64,000 bases of DNA, taken from positions 310,001 to 374,000 of the forward strand of contig NZ_SNWW01000001.1 in the NCBI RefSeq assembly GCF_004362015.1, written 5' to 3'. Made by a program: the position numbers and the translations under genes. How positions within the stretch are numbered: position 1 is the first letter of the stretch; each line of letters starts with the position of its first letter. Shown piece by piece: positions 44,884-54,461 of this stretch. The notes under the pieces are model-generated. The model saw only the letters and a program-made list of their open reading frames with translations, made no database searches and was not told where the DNA came from. Source of the stretch: Flavobacterium chryseum. GTDB lineage: Bacteria > Bacteroidota > Bacteroidia > Flavobacteriales > Flavobacteriaceae.

Positions 44884-46563
44884 TTATTTTACGTTGAAAA
44901 TTTGTTCCAAAATTTTAATAGTAATCAAATAGGTTGGTTTTACACCCGTAGTTCCAAGTCCGCCTGAGGCCAATGTACTTCCGGTTTCTAACGGATTATC
45001 TGAAGCATAATAAGCATAACGAACTTTGATATCGTGCGGTACACTTTTTCTAATTTTTGAGGCCGATTGAATTGCTTTTTGGTAATACGAACCTTCCATT
45101 TCAAGACCAATTACACCCCAGGTTGATTCGTGAAAGAACTTCAATAAATCTCTGTTTTGTAATGATGTTCCTAAAACGGTAACCATCGCGCCTTCAAAAA
45201 CTGCAATGTCATTTCCTTCAAACATGGCGCCTGTTAATTCATTTTCAAAGAAATAATTATCAGCCGTTCCTTCATTTATATGTGCTGTCGGAATCATGAT
45301 GTCGCCTTTTCCACCTTCCAAAATTCCGGCTTTTCCCATTATCGAAACCGATTTAACATTCAATAACGTGTCTTTTTTATAGGGTTTCAAAAGTTCGTCT
45401 ATGGTTTCATAAGCCTGTTCTCCAAACGCATAATCCATTACAATGATAACTGGTTTTTCATCACTTGGTTCTACATTCGCGAAAGCGGTTTTTTTCCAAT
45501 CGATTTGAGCAGTATCAAAAATTTGCACATCGATATTAGTTCCGGATGTGTCCGGTAATGAAATCATTCCGTTTTTTAAAGCTAAATCTTCAACATGACT
45601 TCTAATTTCTTTCGCACCGGACTTACTTAATTCTTCATAAATAAAGAAATCTGATTTGTCTTTAAATTTTGTTTTCAACAACGGCGTTGCAAAAATAGAA
45701 TTCATTACACTGTGCATATTGGCACTTATTACGTGAATTGGACGTTTTAAAAGATTATTCGCTTTTAAAACTTCCTTGATGTTGGTTGCCCAAATTTCAC
45801 CGTGAATATGGTGTCCCAGACGTTCTCTTAAAACGGGGCTAAAAGTTATGGTACGTTTATTATTATCAATTAATTCTTCAATCGCTAGTTTTCCTAACCA
45901 GTAAATTACATGCAGAAAACGGTCCGGAGCATTTTCAGATCCGAAAGCGTCATAGATATCTAAAACTTCCTCAAATGTTCTTGCTAAAATATTGGCAACA
46001 TGCGAGATTGCTTTTTCTTTTTCTATTAAAGATAATTTTTTGGTTTGCGTTACAGCTTGTTCCAATTTCATCCAATCGCGCGAAACCTCGCCGCCATCAT
46101 CTAATAAAACTCGGTTTTTTATTTTGTGAGATTCGATGAAGATAAAAGTCAAATGCGTCAAAATATCATAAATGTCTGAACGCCCGCGCGTGATTTCAAC
46201 ATTCATTTGTTCTTCGTCAATTCGGTAACAATTTCTTCTTCTTTTTGGAGGAACAATTGCCTGAAAATGCGATTTAGAATATCCTTCGTCTGAAGTTAAA
46301 TTGATAAATCTACATTGTTCAATTCCTATTGGAAGACGCTCTATAACGTATAAAAGTCCGTTTAACTCTACTTTTTCTTCGCCAATATTTCCGTAAATTT
46401 CAGGACGTAATGCTAATAATGATTCGCGTAAACTATCGCCCGAAACTCCCATTGGTTTATAAAAACCACGGTTGAATAAGTGGCGCATTGTAATGTACAT
46501 TTTTTCGATTGCTGCAGATGATTCCTGCGCTCTTGATCTTGATATATGTTTGGTTTCTTTCAT
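44884..46563 (-). CDS. DUF6909-type protein with nucleoside-phosphorylase-like C-terminal part
   Basis: 559 residues, soluble. The N-terminal half (1-330) is helical and unfamiliar. The C-terminal part has SIMGKAGILEGGKGDIMIP and, near residue 510, GLEMEGSYYQKAI, which resemble AMP nucleosidase or purine phosphorylase elements (the E-M-E motif holds the ribose). I recall the name DUF6909 but am not certain. It is 8 bases after the Wzz-like gene start region on the same strand, though its role need not be glycan-related. Confidence 0.75.
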   Translation of the reverse strand: MKETKHISRSRAQESSAAIEKMYITMRHLFNRGFYKPMGVSGDSLRESLLALRPEIYGNIGEEKVELNGLLYVIERLPIGIEQCRFINLTSDEGYSKSHFQAIVPPKRRRNCYRIDEEQMNVEITRGRSDIYDILTHLTFIFIESHKIKNRVLLDDGGEVSRDWMKLEQAVTQTKKLSLIEKEKAISHVANILARTFEEVLDIYDAFGSENAPDRFLHVIYWLGKLAIEELIDNNKRTITFSPVLRERLGHHIHGEIWATNIKEVLKANNLLKRPIHVISANMHSVMNSIFATPLLKTKFKDKSDFFIYEELSKSGAKEIRSHVEDLALKNGMISLPDTSGTNIDVQIFDTAQIDWKKTAFANVEPSDEKPVIIVMDYAFGEQAYETIDELLKPYKKDTLLNVKSVSIMGKAGILEGGKGDIMIPTAHINEGTADNYFFENELTGAMFEGNDIAVFEGAMVTVLGTSLQNRDLLKFFHESTWGVIGLEMEGSYYQKAIQSASKIRKSVPHDIKVRYAYYASDNPLETGSTLASGGLGTTGVKPTYLITIKILEQIFNVK

Positions 46564-46664
46564 GCTTTTTATTTTAAAAATCTTCTTAAAAAAGAAGATG
46601 ATTTGAATTTTCGATTAAACGAAAATGATTTTATTATTTATAATCTTCAAAATTAAATGTTTAC

Positions 46665-48161
46665 TTATTTCAAATTATCTGCAATATCTCTATTGTTCGA
46701 TAATCTCGGTATTTTATTTTGTCCGCCTAATTTTCCTTGTGATTTCATATAATCCTGAAATCCGTTTTTAGAAACTTTGGTTATGACCACTTTCCTTAAC
46801 ACATTTCCGGTAATCAAATCGTCATAATAAATGTTTTTCTTTCGCATTGCATTATCAATTGCTTCTGCAAAATTTTCCATATTTTCTGGTTCATTTTCAA
46901 ATTCAATAAACCATTCATGAAACGGTAATCCGCTTGACGGATTTATTTGTGGTGCAACAGTAAATTCGTTAATTACGATATTGGTTTCTTGTGTTGCTTC
47001 TTTCATTGCTGTTTCTACTTCGGTAGCAATAACGTGTTCTCCAAAAGCAGAAATAAAATGCTTAATTCGGCCCGAAACAATAACGCGATGTGGAAACAAT
47101 GATGTAAACTGAACGGTATCACCGATATTATAGCCCCAAAGTCCGGCATTTGTAGAAACGATCAAAGCATAATTTACGCCTATTTCTACTTCGCCAATCG
47201 TATATCTTTTTGGATTTTCTGTAAAAAATTCATCTGTTTTAATGAACTCATAGAATATTCCTGAATTCAATAACAACAACATTCCTTCTTCATTTTTGAT
47301 CCCGAAATTTCGGGACTGATATGCAAAAAAACCTTCAGAAGCCGGGAACAACTCTATGCTATCTACCTTTTTGCCAATCATGTTTTCGAACTTGGCACGA
47401 TAAGGTTCATAATTTACTCCTCCGTAAATAAAGAGATTAAAGTTTTTAAATATTTCCTTTATCTTTTTTCCGCCGCTTTTTTCCTGTAATTTTTCAAAAT
47501 ACATCTGAACCCACGATGGAATTCCGGAAATAACGCTCATGTCCTGATCGATTGTTTCACCAACTATGGCATTTACTTTAGTTTCCCAGTCTTCGATACA
47601 ATTGGTTTCCCAAGACGGCATTCGGTTTTTTTGTAAATATTTTGGAACAAAATGCGCTGCAATTCCTGAAAGTCTTCCAAATTTAATTCCGTGTTTTTCA
47701 GTCAAAATTGGACTTCCCTGCAGGAAAATCATTTTTCCATCTACAAAATCAGCATTTCCGGTTTCGTGAATATAATGTAAGATGGCGTTTCGGGATGCTT
47801 TAATATGCGTGGGCATAGATTCTTTGGTCAACGGAATATATTTTGCTCCCGAAGTTGTTCCAGAGGTTTTTGCAAAATAAAGTGGTTTTCCTTTCCAGAG
47901 AATATTTTCTTCGCCTAACTTAACTTTTTCAATGTATGTTTTTAGATCTTCATAATCCCGAATTGGAACATTTTTTTGAAAATCTTCAACCGTTTTTATT
48001 TTATCAAATTGATGAGCAACTCCAAATTCTGTTTTTTTTGCAGAATTGATTAAACTTTTAAAAACTGCCAATTGAGTTTCAACAGGTTTATTGGCCCATT
48101 CTTGTGTTTGTTTGTATATTTTGCGGGCAAATATCTTTGCTGCTGCTGATTTAATTGACAT
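46665..48161 (-). CDS. GH3-family (auxin-responsive promoter type) adenylate-forming enzyme
   Basis: 498 residues. The ATP-binding loop FAKTSGTTSGAKYIPLT near residue 104 and the later PASEGFFAYQ and VSGRIKHFISAFGEHV segments are typical of GH3 acyl-amido synthetases. In plants these conjugate amino acids to hormones; bacterial members have unknown substrates. It is 10 bases downstream of the small membrane protein gene at 48.2 kb. No plant-hormone link is claimed. Confidence 0.85.
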   Translation of the reverse strand: MSIKSAAAKIFARKIYKQTQEWANKPVETQLAVFKSLINSAKKTEFGVAHQFDKIKTVEDFQKNVPIRDYEDLKTYIEKVKLGEENILWKGKPLYFAKTSGTTSGAKYIPLTKESMPTHIKASRNAILHYIHETGNADFVDGKMIFLQGSPILTEKHGIKFGRLSGIAAHFVPKYLQKNRMPSWETNCIEDWETKVNAIVGETIDQDMSVISGIPSWVQMYFEKLQEKSGGKKIKEIFKNFNLFIYGGVNYEPYRAKFENMIGKKVDSIELFPASEGFFAYQSRNFGIKNEEGMLLLLNSGIFYEFIKTDEFFTENPKRYTIGEVEIGVNYALIVSTNAGLWGYNIGDTVQFTSLFPHRVIVSGRIKHFISAFGEHVIATEVETAMKEATQETNIVINEFTVAPQINPSSGLPFHEWFIEFENEPENMENFAEAIDNAMRKKNIYYDDLITGNVLRKVVITKVSKNGFQDYMKSQGKLGGQNKIPRLSNNRDIADNLK

Positions 48162-48170
48162 TTTTATACG

Positions 48171-48674
48171 TTATTTTTTGGCACTTTTTGTTTTCTTCTT
48201 TTCTTTATTCTCGCCTGACTCCTTCTCTATCTTCGCAACTTCTTCTCTTAATTTAATTTCTTCTTCAGAAGTTTTCATATTAAGATCTGGTGTTTCTTCT
48301 GTCTCGGATAAAATAGAATCTTTATTGAATTTTGCATATTCTAACTGCCCATTTAAAACTTTTTGAATACCTTTTATATAAGCTTCATTTTTTTGTAACG
48401 CTACAGCTAAGGAATCTGATTTTATTGCTAATTCTGTTGCATTCTTTTTTAATTGTGTTGAAGAATATCCGGGAATAAATTCTCTTAATGGTGTGAAGGC
48501 AATGATAAAGGTAGTCACTGCGATTAAGAATATGCCGCCTAAAGAAAAAACCACAAAGACATTCATTAAGGTAAGTTTGAATGAGAAAATCTCTTCAAAC
48601 GTATCCACATTCAAAATTACCAAGCGGTTTTTGATGAATAATTTCTTTCTTAAATTACGTTTTTTCCTGGCCAT
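48171..48674 (-). CDS. Single-helix membrane protein resembling the N-terminal part of an M23 peptidase
   Basis: About 167 residues: a basic N-terminus (MARKKRNLRKKL), one helix near 44-66, a periplasmic stretch and a Lys/Glu tail. The TFEEIFSFKLTLMNVFVVF and TPLREFIPGY segments recall the N-terminus of Bacteroidetes M23 murein endopeptidases, but the catalytic domain (HxxxD, HxH) is absent. The ATG at 48674 is preferred over 48743, which would add 23 odd residues. Confidence 0.7.
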   Translation of the reverse strand: MARKKRNLRKKLFIKNRLVILNVDTFEEIFSFKLTLMNVFVVFSLGGIFLIAVTTFIIAFTPLREFIPGYSSTQLKKNATELAIKSDSLAVALQKNEAYIKGIQKVLNGQLEYAKFNKDSILSETEETPDLNMKTSEEEIKLREEVAKIEKESGENKEKKKTKSAKK

Positions 48675-48795
48675 TTTGGTTATTATACTCGCAAATATAA
48701 TAAAATCGTCTTGCTGATGCCCGAGAAAAATGAGGGAATACACTTATTTAATGATTTTATAAAATATTTAACGCTTTATTTTAATCCAAATACTC

Positions 48796-48824
48796 TTGTT
48801 GTTCGTATATTCTATATACCTTTG
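48796..48824 (+). promoter_or_regulatory. Promoter of tatA
   Basis: TTG (48796-48798), 18 bases, then TACCTTTG (48817-48824) match the Bacteroidetes promoter. Transcription should start near 48832, about 39 bases before the ATG. Confidence 0.65.
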
Positions 48825-48870
48825 TGGGTACAATTAGAAATTAATTTGCTTCGGCATTAAATATACAATC

Positions 48871-49053
48871 ATGGGAAGATTAGGTCTTACAGAAATCCTC
48901 GTAATAGTAGGTATTGTGTTATTACTTTTTGGAGGTAAAAAAATTCCGGAATTAATGAAAGGTTTAGGAAGCGGAATTAAGGAATTTAAAAACGCTGCTA
49001 AAGACGATCATACTGCGCCTGCTGTAAAAAAAGAAGAGGAAGAAATTAAATAA
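48871..49053 (+). CDS. tatA: Twin-arginine translocase subunit TatA
   Basis: 60 residues. One helix near 6-23 ([22 protein letters not shown]) is followed by the FGG-KKIPEL hinge and an amphipathic helix ([13 protein letters not shown]), the standard TatA/E layout. It forms the pore for folded proteins with twin-arginine signals. tatC is not in the window. A terminator follows closely. Confidence 0.95.
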   Translation: MGRLGLTEILVIVGIVLLLFGGKKIPELMKGLGSGIKEFKNAAKDDHTAPAVKKEEEEIK

Positions 49054-49072
49054 TATACTTCAACTTATTAAT

Positions 49073-49119
49073 AAAACCCAAGCTACAATTTTTGTGAATT
49101 GTAGTTTGGGTTTTTTTTA
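49073..49119 (+). terminator. Terminator of tatA
   Basis: AAAACCCAAGCTACAAT and its partner ATTGTAGTTTGGGTTTT form a long stem, followed by a T-run. Confidence 0.88.
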
Positions 49120-49169
49120 TATCTAAAAATTCTTACTTTTAGAGTCCCTAAATCAAATAAATAATAATT

Positions 49170-50564
49170 ATGAAAAACCTACTTTTCGTTAGTATTGCGT
49201 TTTTGTGTCTCAAAAGTTATGCACAAACCCAGCCATTTCCCGCCAATAAGGTGTACACAAATGGAATCATGGCAACCAATAAAAATAATATTGATGCCCA
49301 AAACAATTATAATACCTGGAAAACCAATTTTGTAGAAGCTTGTTCTAATCAACGTTACAGAGTAAAATTTGACAATTCTTCTCAAACTGTTTCTGAAGGA
49401 ATTGGCTACGGAATGCTTCTTTCCGCATATATGGCAGACAGGCTTCTTTTTGATGGTCTTTGGTTGTATTATAAAGACAATATGAATAGCAACAAAGTAA
49501 TGAACTGGCAAATAAATGGTTGTTCCGGAACTATTGGCCCAAATGGTGCAACAGATGCGGAACTTGATGCTGCTTTCGCTCTTATCGTAGCCGATTATCA
49601 ATGGGGAAGTTCTGATGCCATTAATTATAAAAATGAAGCAAAAGCATTAATTACCACAATTAAAACTCATGAAGTTGAAGCGAATACTTTTGTTTTAAAA
49701 CCAGGCGATCAATTTGGCGGAAGCACAATCACCAATCCTTCTTATTTTTCTCCGGCTTACTACAGAGCTTTTGGAACTTTTACAAATGATGCCTCTTTTT
49801 GGAATTCGGTTGCAGCAAAATCGTACACTATTATCAACAATAATTTAACTCAAAATAACGCTGTTGGCGGTTTAGTTTCTGACTGGTGTACAGGCACGGG
49901 TGCTTATTCATCTGCTGCCGGAGGATACAAAAATGGCGGAAAAACCTATAACTATGATGCCGCGAGAACTCCGTGGCGCATTGCTGTAGATTATTTATGG
50001 TACGGAAATGCTGACGCGAAAATCTATTCTAAAAAATCATCAGATTTTGTGAGGGTAAACCTCAACGGGACTTCAAATATTAAAGATGGTTACAATCAGG
50101 ACGGTTCTTTAATCGGGCAATGGCACAATTCTACTTTTGTTGGAGCGTTTGCGTGTGCAGCCATGGCGGGAGAAAATCAAGCCCATTTAAATGATTCGTA
50201 TGCGGACTTAAATCAGTTAAACGATGCTACCAGTTATTTTAATCAAACATTAAAAACATTATATTCCCTGTTATTAACAGGAAATTTTTATTTGCCTGTA
50301 AATGCTACTTTATCAACTGGTGATTTTGAACTTGAAAAATCTACTGTTACTTTATATCCAAATCCGAGTGCAGATAAGTTTACTGTTTTTGCTCCCGAAG
50401 AATCTGTGATTTCAGTTATCTCTCCGCAAGGAAAAATAATTTCTGAACAAAAAACAACGACTGAAACGACTGAACTAAATTTAGCCAATCATTCGTCTGG
50501 TTTGTATTTGATAAAAATTACAAATGACAATAAAAGTATAACCAAGAAAGTTATCTTAAAGTAA
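49170..50564 (+). CDS. Secreted family 8 glycoside hydrolase with type IX sorting domain
   Basis: 464 residues. The signal peptide (about 1-18) is followed by a GH8 domain with SEGIGYGMLLSAYM near residue 75 (the acid catalyst Glu region) and ARTPWRIAVDYLWYG near 268. Enzymes of this family cut beta-1,4-glucans, chitosan or xylan; the exact substrate is not visible. Residues about 393-464 are a type IX C-terminal sorting domain: SPNPSADKF-like start (LYPNPSADKF) and a KKVILK end. It should be exported across the outer membrane by the gliding/type IX system, whose SprE gene is in this window. Confidence 0.9.
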   Translation: MKNLLFVSIAFLCLKSYAQTQPFPANKVYTNGIMATNKNNIDAQNNYNTWKTNFVEACSNQRYRVKFDNSSQTVSEGIGYGMLLSAYMADRLLFDGLWLYYKDNMNSNKVMNWQINGCSGTIGPNGATDAELDAAFALIVADYQWGSSDAINYKNEAKALITTIKTHEVEANTFVLKPGDQFGGSTITNPSYFSPAYYRAFGTFTNDASFWNSVAAKSYTIINNNLTQNNAVGGLVSDWCTGTGAYSSAAGGYKNGGKTYNYDAARTPWRIAVDYLWYGNADAKIYSKKSSDFVRVNLNGTSNIKDGYNQDGSLIGQWHNSTFVGAFACAAMAGENQAHLNDSYADLNQLNDATSYFNQTLKTLYSLLLTGNFYLPVNATLSTGDFELEKSTVTLYPNPSADKFTVFAPEESVISVISPQGKIISEQKTTTETTELNLANHSSGLYLIKITNDNKSITKKVILK

Positions 50565-50576
50565 TTTATAAGAAAT

Positions 50577-50618
50577 AAAAAATCCCAAACTATAATTGTA
50601 ATTTGGGATTTTTTTTAT
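50577..50618. terminator. Bidirectional terminator between GH8 and tex genes
   Basis: AAATCCCAAACTATAAT pairs imperfectly with the following TGTAATTTGGGATTT, with A-run before and T-run after. It can end both convergent transcripts. Confidence 0.85.
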
Positions 50619-50635
50619 TTTTGAAATTTAGATTT

Positions 50636-52759
50636 TTAAAGTACCATCGTCAACTGAATTCTTTTTCTGTCCTCATCAACCTCAGTAACTTTAACATCAA
50701 CGTGCTGGTGTAATTTTACCACTTCGTTTACATCGCTCACAAAACCGGCTTTTAACTGGGAAATATGAACTAATCCGCTTTCTTTGATTCCGATATCAAC
50801 AAAACAGCCAAAATTGGTAATGTTGTTTACAATTCCTGGTAAAATCATTCCCGTTCTTAAATCTTTAATCGATTTTACATTTGCATCAAATTCAAAAACT
50901 TTGGCCGATTTTCTCGGGTCTAATCCTGGTTTTTCAAGCTCTTTTATGATATCTTTTAGTGTAAGTAAACCAATTTCAGGCGTAATATAGTTTTCAGCTT
51001 TAATTAGGGCTGTTTTCTCTTTGTTGGCAATTAAGTCGTTTACCGAAATTTTTAAATCTTTCGCCATTTTCTCTACAACCGGATAAGCTTCCGGATGTAC
51101 CGCCGAATTATCAAGCGGATTTTTTGCATTCGAAATTCGAATAAAAGCCGCGCCTTGTTGATACGCTTTCTCGCCTAGGCGAGGCACTTTTTTTAGCTGT
51201 TTTCGGTCTTCAAACGGACCATTTTCTGAACGGTATTGAACAATATTTTCAGCCAGCTTTTCTCCTATTCCACTCACATAACTTAGTAAATGTTTACTTG
51301 CCGTGTTAATGTTAATTCCAACCGAGTTCACGCAGCGAATTACGGTATTATCTAATTCTTCTTTTAGTTTAGTTTGATCAACGTCGTGTTGATATTGGCC
51401 TACGCCGATTGCTTTTGGATCAATTTTTACCAATTCGGCCAAAGGATCTGAAAGTCGTCTTCCGATTGAAACCGAGCCACGAACGGTAACATCGTAATTT
51501 GGGAATTCTTCTCTGGCAATTTTTGAAGCCGAATATACCGAAGCTCCAGCCTCAGAAACGATGAAAACTTGCAGCGGTTTGTCGAACGCGATTTTTTTTA
51601 TGAAAAATTCGGTTTCTCTTGAAGCAGTTCCGTTTCCAATAGAAATCGCATCAATTTGATATGCATTTACCATCGAACGGATTTTCTTGATCGCCATTGC
51701 TTCTTCATTTTGTGGCGCGTGCGGATAAATGGTTTCGTTGTACAATAAGTCTCCTTTTTCATCTAAACAAACTACTTTACAACCGCTTCTAAATCCTGGA
51801 TCAATCGCCAAAATACGTTTTTCGCCCAAAGGTGGCGCCAATAATAACTGACCTAAATTGTTGGCAAAAACCTGAATAGAATTGGCATCGGCTTTTGCTT
51901 TTGCTTCTTGCAGAGTCTCATTTCCAATCGCCGGATTTAATAATCTTTTATAACTATCTTCAATCGCTAATTGCAAATGTGCTGTAGTACTATTTTGTTT
52001 TTTAATGATAATTTCATCAATAACGTCGTAAGCTTCATCAATATCAACATCCACTTTCATTTTTACAAATCCTTCGTTTTCTGCACGAAGCATTGCTAAT
52101 AATCGGTGCGATGGTGCTTTTGTCAACGGCTCTTCCCAATCAAAATACTGACTGAATTTTTGCGCTCCTTCTTCTTCGGCTTTCTTTTTAACGACTTTGG
52201 TACCAATTATTGCTTTTCTTTGGAATAATCTTCGAAGCTGTTTACGAACATAAATATTTTCGTTGATCCATTCTGCAACAATATCGCGTGCGCCTTGCAT
52301 GGCAGCTTCTTCGTTAATGACATTTTCATTAATATATTGAGTCGAAATAAAATCGACATCAACATCATTTTCAGACATGATGATTTTCGCCAAAGGTTCT
52401 AAACCAAATTCGCGCGCCACGTCGGCTTTTGTTTTTTTCTTCTTTTTATACGGAAGGTAAAAATCTTCTATTTCTTGTAAATCAAAACTTTGCTCGATTT
52501 TTTGTTTCAATTCCGGCGTAAGCGATTTTTGTTCTTCAATTGATTTAAGAACGGCTTCTTTACGTTTTACAATCGTTTCGTATTCTTTTTGAAGCTTGGC
52601 AATCTGCTCAATTTGAACTTCATCAAGATTTCCAGTTGTGTCTTTTCGGTAACGGGAAATAAACGGAATTGTACAATCTTCTTCTAATAACTGTACCGTT
52701 TTTTGAATATTAATCGCGGCTGTTTGAACAGTTTTGGCAATGAATTGAATATTAGTCAT
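50636..52759 (-). CDS. tex: Tex family transcription accessory/RNA-binding protein
   Basis: 707 residues. N-terminal Tex helical domain, then a YqgF-like domain (KRILAIDPGFRSGCKVV near 346), a helix-hairpin-helix (LLSYVSGIGEKLAENIV near 494) and a C-terminal S1 domain (GMILPGIVNNITNFGCFVDIG near 633). Tex binds nucleic acids and is thought to affect transcription; it is usually dispensable. The ATG at 52759 gives the normal start. Single gene, convergent with GH8. Confidence 0.94.
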   Translation of the reverse strand: MTNIQFIAKTVQTAAINIQKTVQLLEEDCTIPFISRYRKDTTGNLDEVQIEQIAKLQKEYETIVKRKEAVLKSIEEQKSLTPELKQKIEQSFDLQEIEDFYLPYKKKKKTKADVAREFGLEPLAKIIMSENDVDVDFISTQYINENVINEEAAMQGARDIVAEWINENIYVRKQLRRLFQRKAIIGTKVVKKKAEEEGAQKFSQYFDWEEPLTKAPSHRLLAMLRAENEGFVKMKVDVDIDEAYDVIDEIIIKKQNSTTAHLQLAIEDSYKRLLNPAIGNETLQEAKAKADANSIQVFANNLGQLLLAPPLGEKRILAIDPGFRSGCKVVCLDEKGDLLYNETIYPHAPQNEEAMAIKKIRSMVNAYQIDAISIGNGTASRETEFFIKKIAFDKPLQVFIVSEAGASVYSASKIAREEFPNYDVTVRGSVSIGRRLSDPLAELVKIDPKAIGVGQYQHDVDQTKLKEELDNTVIRCVNSVGININTASKHLLSYVSGIGEKLAENIVQYRSENGPFEDRKQLKKVPRLGEKAYQQGAAFIRISNAKNPLDNSAVHPEAYPVVEKMAKDLKISVNDLIANKEKTALIKAENYITPEIGLLTLKDIIKELEKPGLDPRKSAKVFEFDANVKSIKDLRTGMILPGIVNNITNFGCFVDIGIKESGLVHISQLKAGFVSDVNEVVKLHQHVDVKVTEVDEDRKRIQLTMVL

Positions 52760-52825
52760 ATTTAAAATATAATAATTTCGTTTTTATAAAATAGTGTAAT
52801 TTACTTGTTAAAATTTAACTCCAGG

Positions 52826-52858
52826 TTTGTAAATCATTCCGCTAAAATAATATCTTTG
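52826..52858 (+). promoter_or_regulatory. Promoter of the DUF1294 gene
   Basis: TTTG (52826-52829), 21 bases, then TATCTTTG (52851-52858): a good Bacteroidetes promoter, 17 bases before the ATG. Confidence 0.72.
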
Positions 52859-52875
52859 TTTTTAATTTTAAGCTT

Positions 52876-53145
52876 ATGAATATTTTATTGTTGTATTTTT
52901 TAATTGTAAATGGTCTCGCCTTCATCATAGCTGGATATGATAAATATTTAGCACTAAAACATAAATATAGAATTCCAGAAAACACACTTTTTACATTAGC
53001 TGCAGTTGGTAGTTCTATTGGCTTATTATTAGCAATGTTACTCTTTACACACAAAACGAGCAAAGCGTCTTTTATTGCAAAGTTTTCAGTAATTGTTTTG
53101 ATTCAGGCAGTTTTGGTTTATCTAAAACTAACTGATAAAATATAG
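52876..53145 (+). CDS. DUF1294 family membrane protein
   Basis: 89 residues with three hydrophobic segments. The pattern GYDKYLALKHKYRIPENTLFTLAAVGSSIG is typical of DUF1294, small inner-membrane proteins of unknown function; in other bacteria the domain can be fused to a cold-shock domain, which is absent here. Confidence 0.85.
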   Translation: MNILLLYFLIVNGLAFIIAGYDKYLALKHKYRIPENTLFTLAAVGSSIGLLLAMLLFTHKTSKASFIAKFSVIVLIQAVLVYLKLTDKI

Positions 53146-53151
53146 ATATTT

Positions 53152-53199
53152 GAAAAAAGCCGGATGAATCTAAAATCCGCCCGGCTTGCTTTTATTTTT
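53152..53199. terminator. Terminator between DUF1294 and rpiB genes
   Basis: AAGCCGG and CCGGCTT enclose a loop that contains ATC...GAT-like pairs, with A-run before and a T-run about four bases after. It serves the plus-strand gene. Confidence 0.6.
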
Positions 53200-53231
53200 T
53201 TGGTGCGAAGCACCCGATTTTTTTTGACTCT

Positions 53232-53663
53232 TTACTGACAAGCAATTTTATTGACTCTATTTTGGTGTCTTCCACCTTCAAAAGCTGTAGATAAAAACGT
53301 TTCAACAATTTCTACCGCTTGCGGAATCGAGGTATAACGCGCCGGAATGCTTACAATATTGGCATCATTATGTAAACGGGTTAAATAAGCAATTTCTTTA
53401 GTCCAGCATAAACCAGCTCTTACTTTTGGGTGTTTGTTAACCGTCATTGCAATTCCGTTTCCGCTTCCGCAGATTACGATTCCAAAATCAGCCTTTCCTT
53501 CAGAAACATCATTCGCAACCGGATGTCCAAAATCAGGATAATCTACAGAATCTTCTGAGTCTGTTCCGTAATTAGTTACTTCATACCCTTTTGCTTTTAG
53601 CATTGCAACAATTGCTTTTTTGTAATCTGGTCCAGCGTGGTCGTTTCCTATCGAAATTTTCAT
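53232..53663 (-). CDS. rpiB: Ribose-5-phosphate isomerase B
   Basis: 143 residues, the usual length. It interconverts ribose-5-phosphate and ribulose-5-phosphate. MKISIGNDHAG opens the protein; VICGSGNGIAMT near 67 contains the catalytic Cys and the anion hole, and NVVSIPARYTS-like sequence (NIVSIPARYTS) follows. The longer frame begins at 53702, but the ATG at 53663 gives the family start and leaves a TAAATTTG promoter element upstream. Confidence 0.95.
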   Translation of the reverse strand: MKISIGNDHAGPDYKKAIVAMLKAKGYEVTNYGTDSEDSVDYPDFGHPVANDVSEGKADFGIVICGSGNGIAMTVNKHPKVRAGLCWTKEIAYLTRLHNDANIVSIPARYTSIPQAVEIVETFLSTAFEGGRHQNRVNKIACQ

Positions 53664-53689
53664 TTTAAATACTATTAAGTTGTGTAGTG

Positions 53690-53697
53690 CAAATTTA
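53690..53697 (-). promoter_or_regulatory. -7 promoter element of rpiB
   Basis: Minus-strand TAAATTTG (53697-53690), 26 bases before the rpiB ATG. No -33 match of note. Confidence 0.55.
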
Positions 53698-53701
53698 GCC
53701 A

Positions 53702-54410
53702 AAGAATCTCTTACGTTTGTATCTTTTAAAAAAAAGTTAGCTGTGAATTACACTAATTTTTTCTTTTTAAGTTCTTAAAACACAATTTAACAAATCAGTA
53801 GAATTCGTGTAAATTCATGAAATTCGAGGCAAAAAATGGTTTACGTATAACTTACTTCATATCAAAATCTTATACCTTATTAACAATTTATGAAAGCTGT
53901 AATTATCTGTAAATCAATTAAGAATGTTTTAGGTTATTGTTAAAATTTTGGAATGTTAATACTAAAACCTAATTCGTTGATATTCAGTTAACTTTAAATT
54001 AACATGATTTGTTGATAAGTAAAGATAGAAAATTAGAAGTTTTTTTTGGTTGTGTCGAAAAAAAACCTAATCCAAAACCCAGATGAAAAAACCTAATAAA
54101 CTTTCATGAATTTTTAGATAAGTTATCAATATCAAAAATGCCATTTTCAACAAAAATCGAGTTATGAAGTTATCTACAAAATGAATTCATTTTTGGTTGT
54201 TAACCGTTGTTAATTAAAATTGAAAATGACTTAAAAACTAATCGTTTAACAAAATATAAGTATGTTGATAACTCCCAATAAGTAAGTAAAACTTCATTTC
54301 AATACATTTAAAAATAAATTTATGCGACATATTAACACGCTATAATAACCATCAAAAATTAATTAAATTTAAAATTTCTTTTTTGTTGTATTTAATATAT
54401 GTTGACAACT
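53702..54410. other. Gene-free AT-rich region with DnaA-box-like sites (possible replication origin)
   Basis: About 700 bases with no gene on either strand. DnaA-box-like 9-mers are TTATCAACA on the minus strand at 54010-54018 and 54263-54271, TTATCAATA at 54123-54131, TTATCTACA at 54170-54178, and TTGTCAACA (minus) at 54400-54408. Gene direction is mostly minus on the left and mostly plus on the right. Such a cluster fits an origin, but dnaA is not in the window and AT-rich DNA makes chance matches likely. Confidence 0.35.
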
Positions 54411-54461
54411 TTTAAAATTGAAAAGAGAAAAAAAATTTTTAGAATTGAAAAAAAGATCAGT

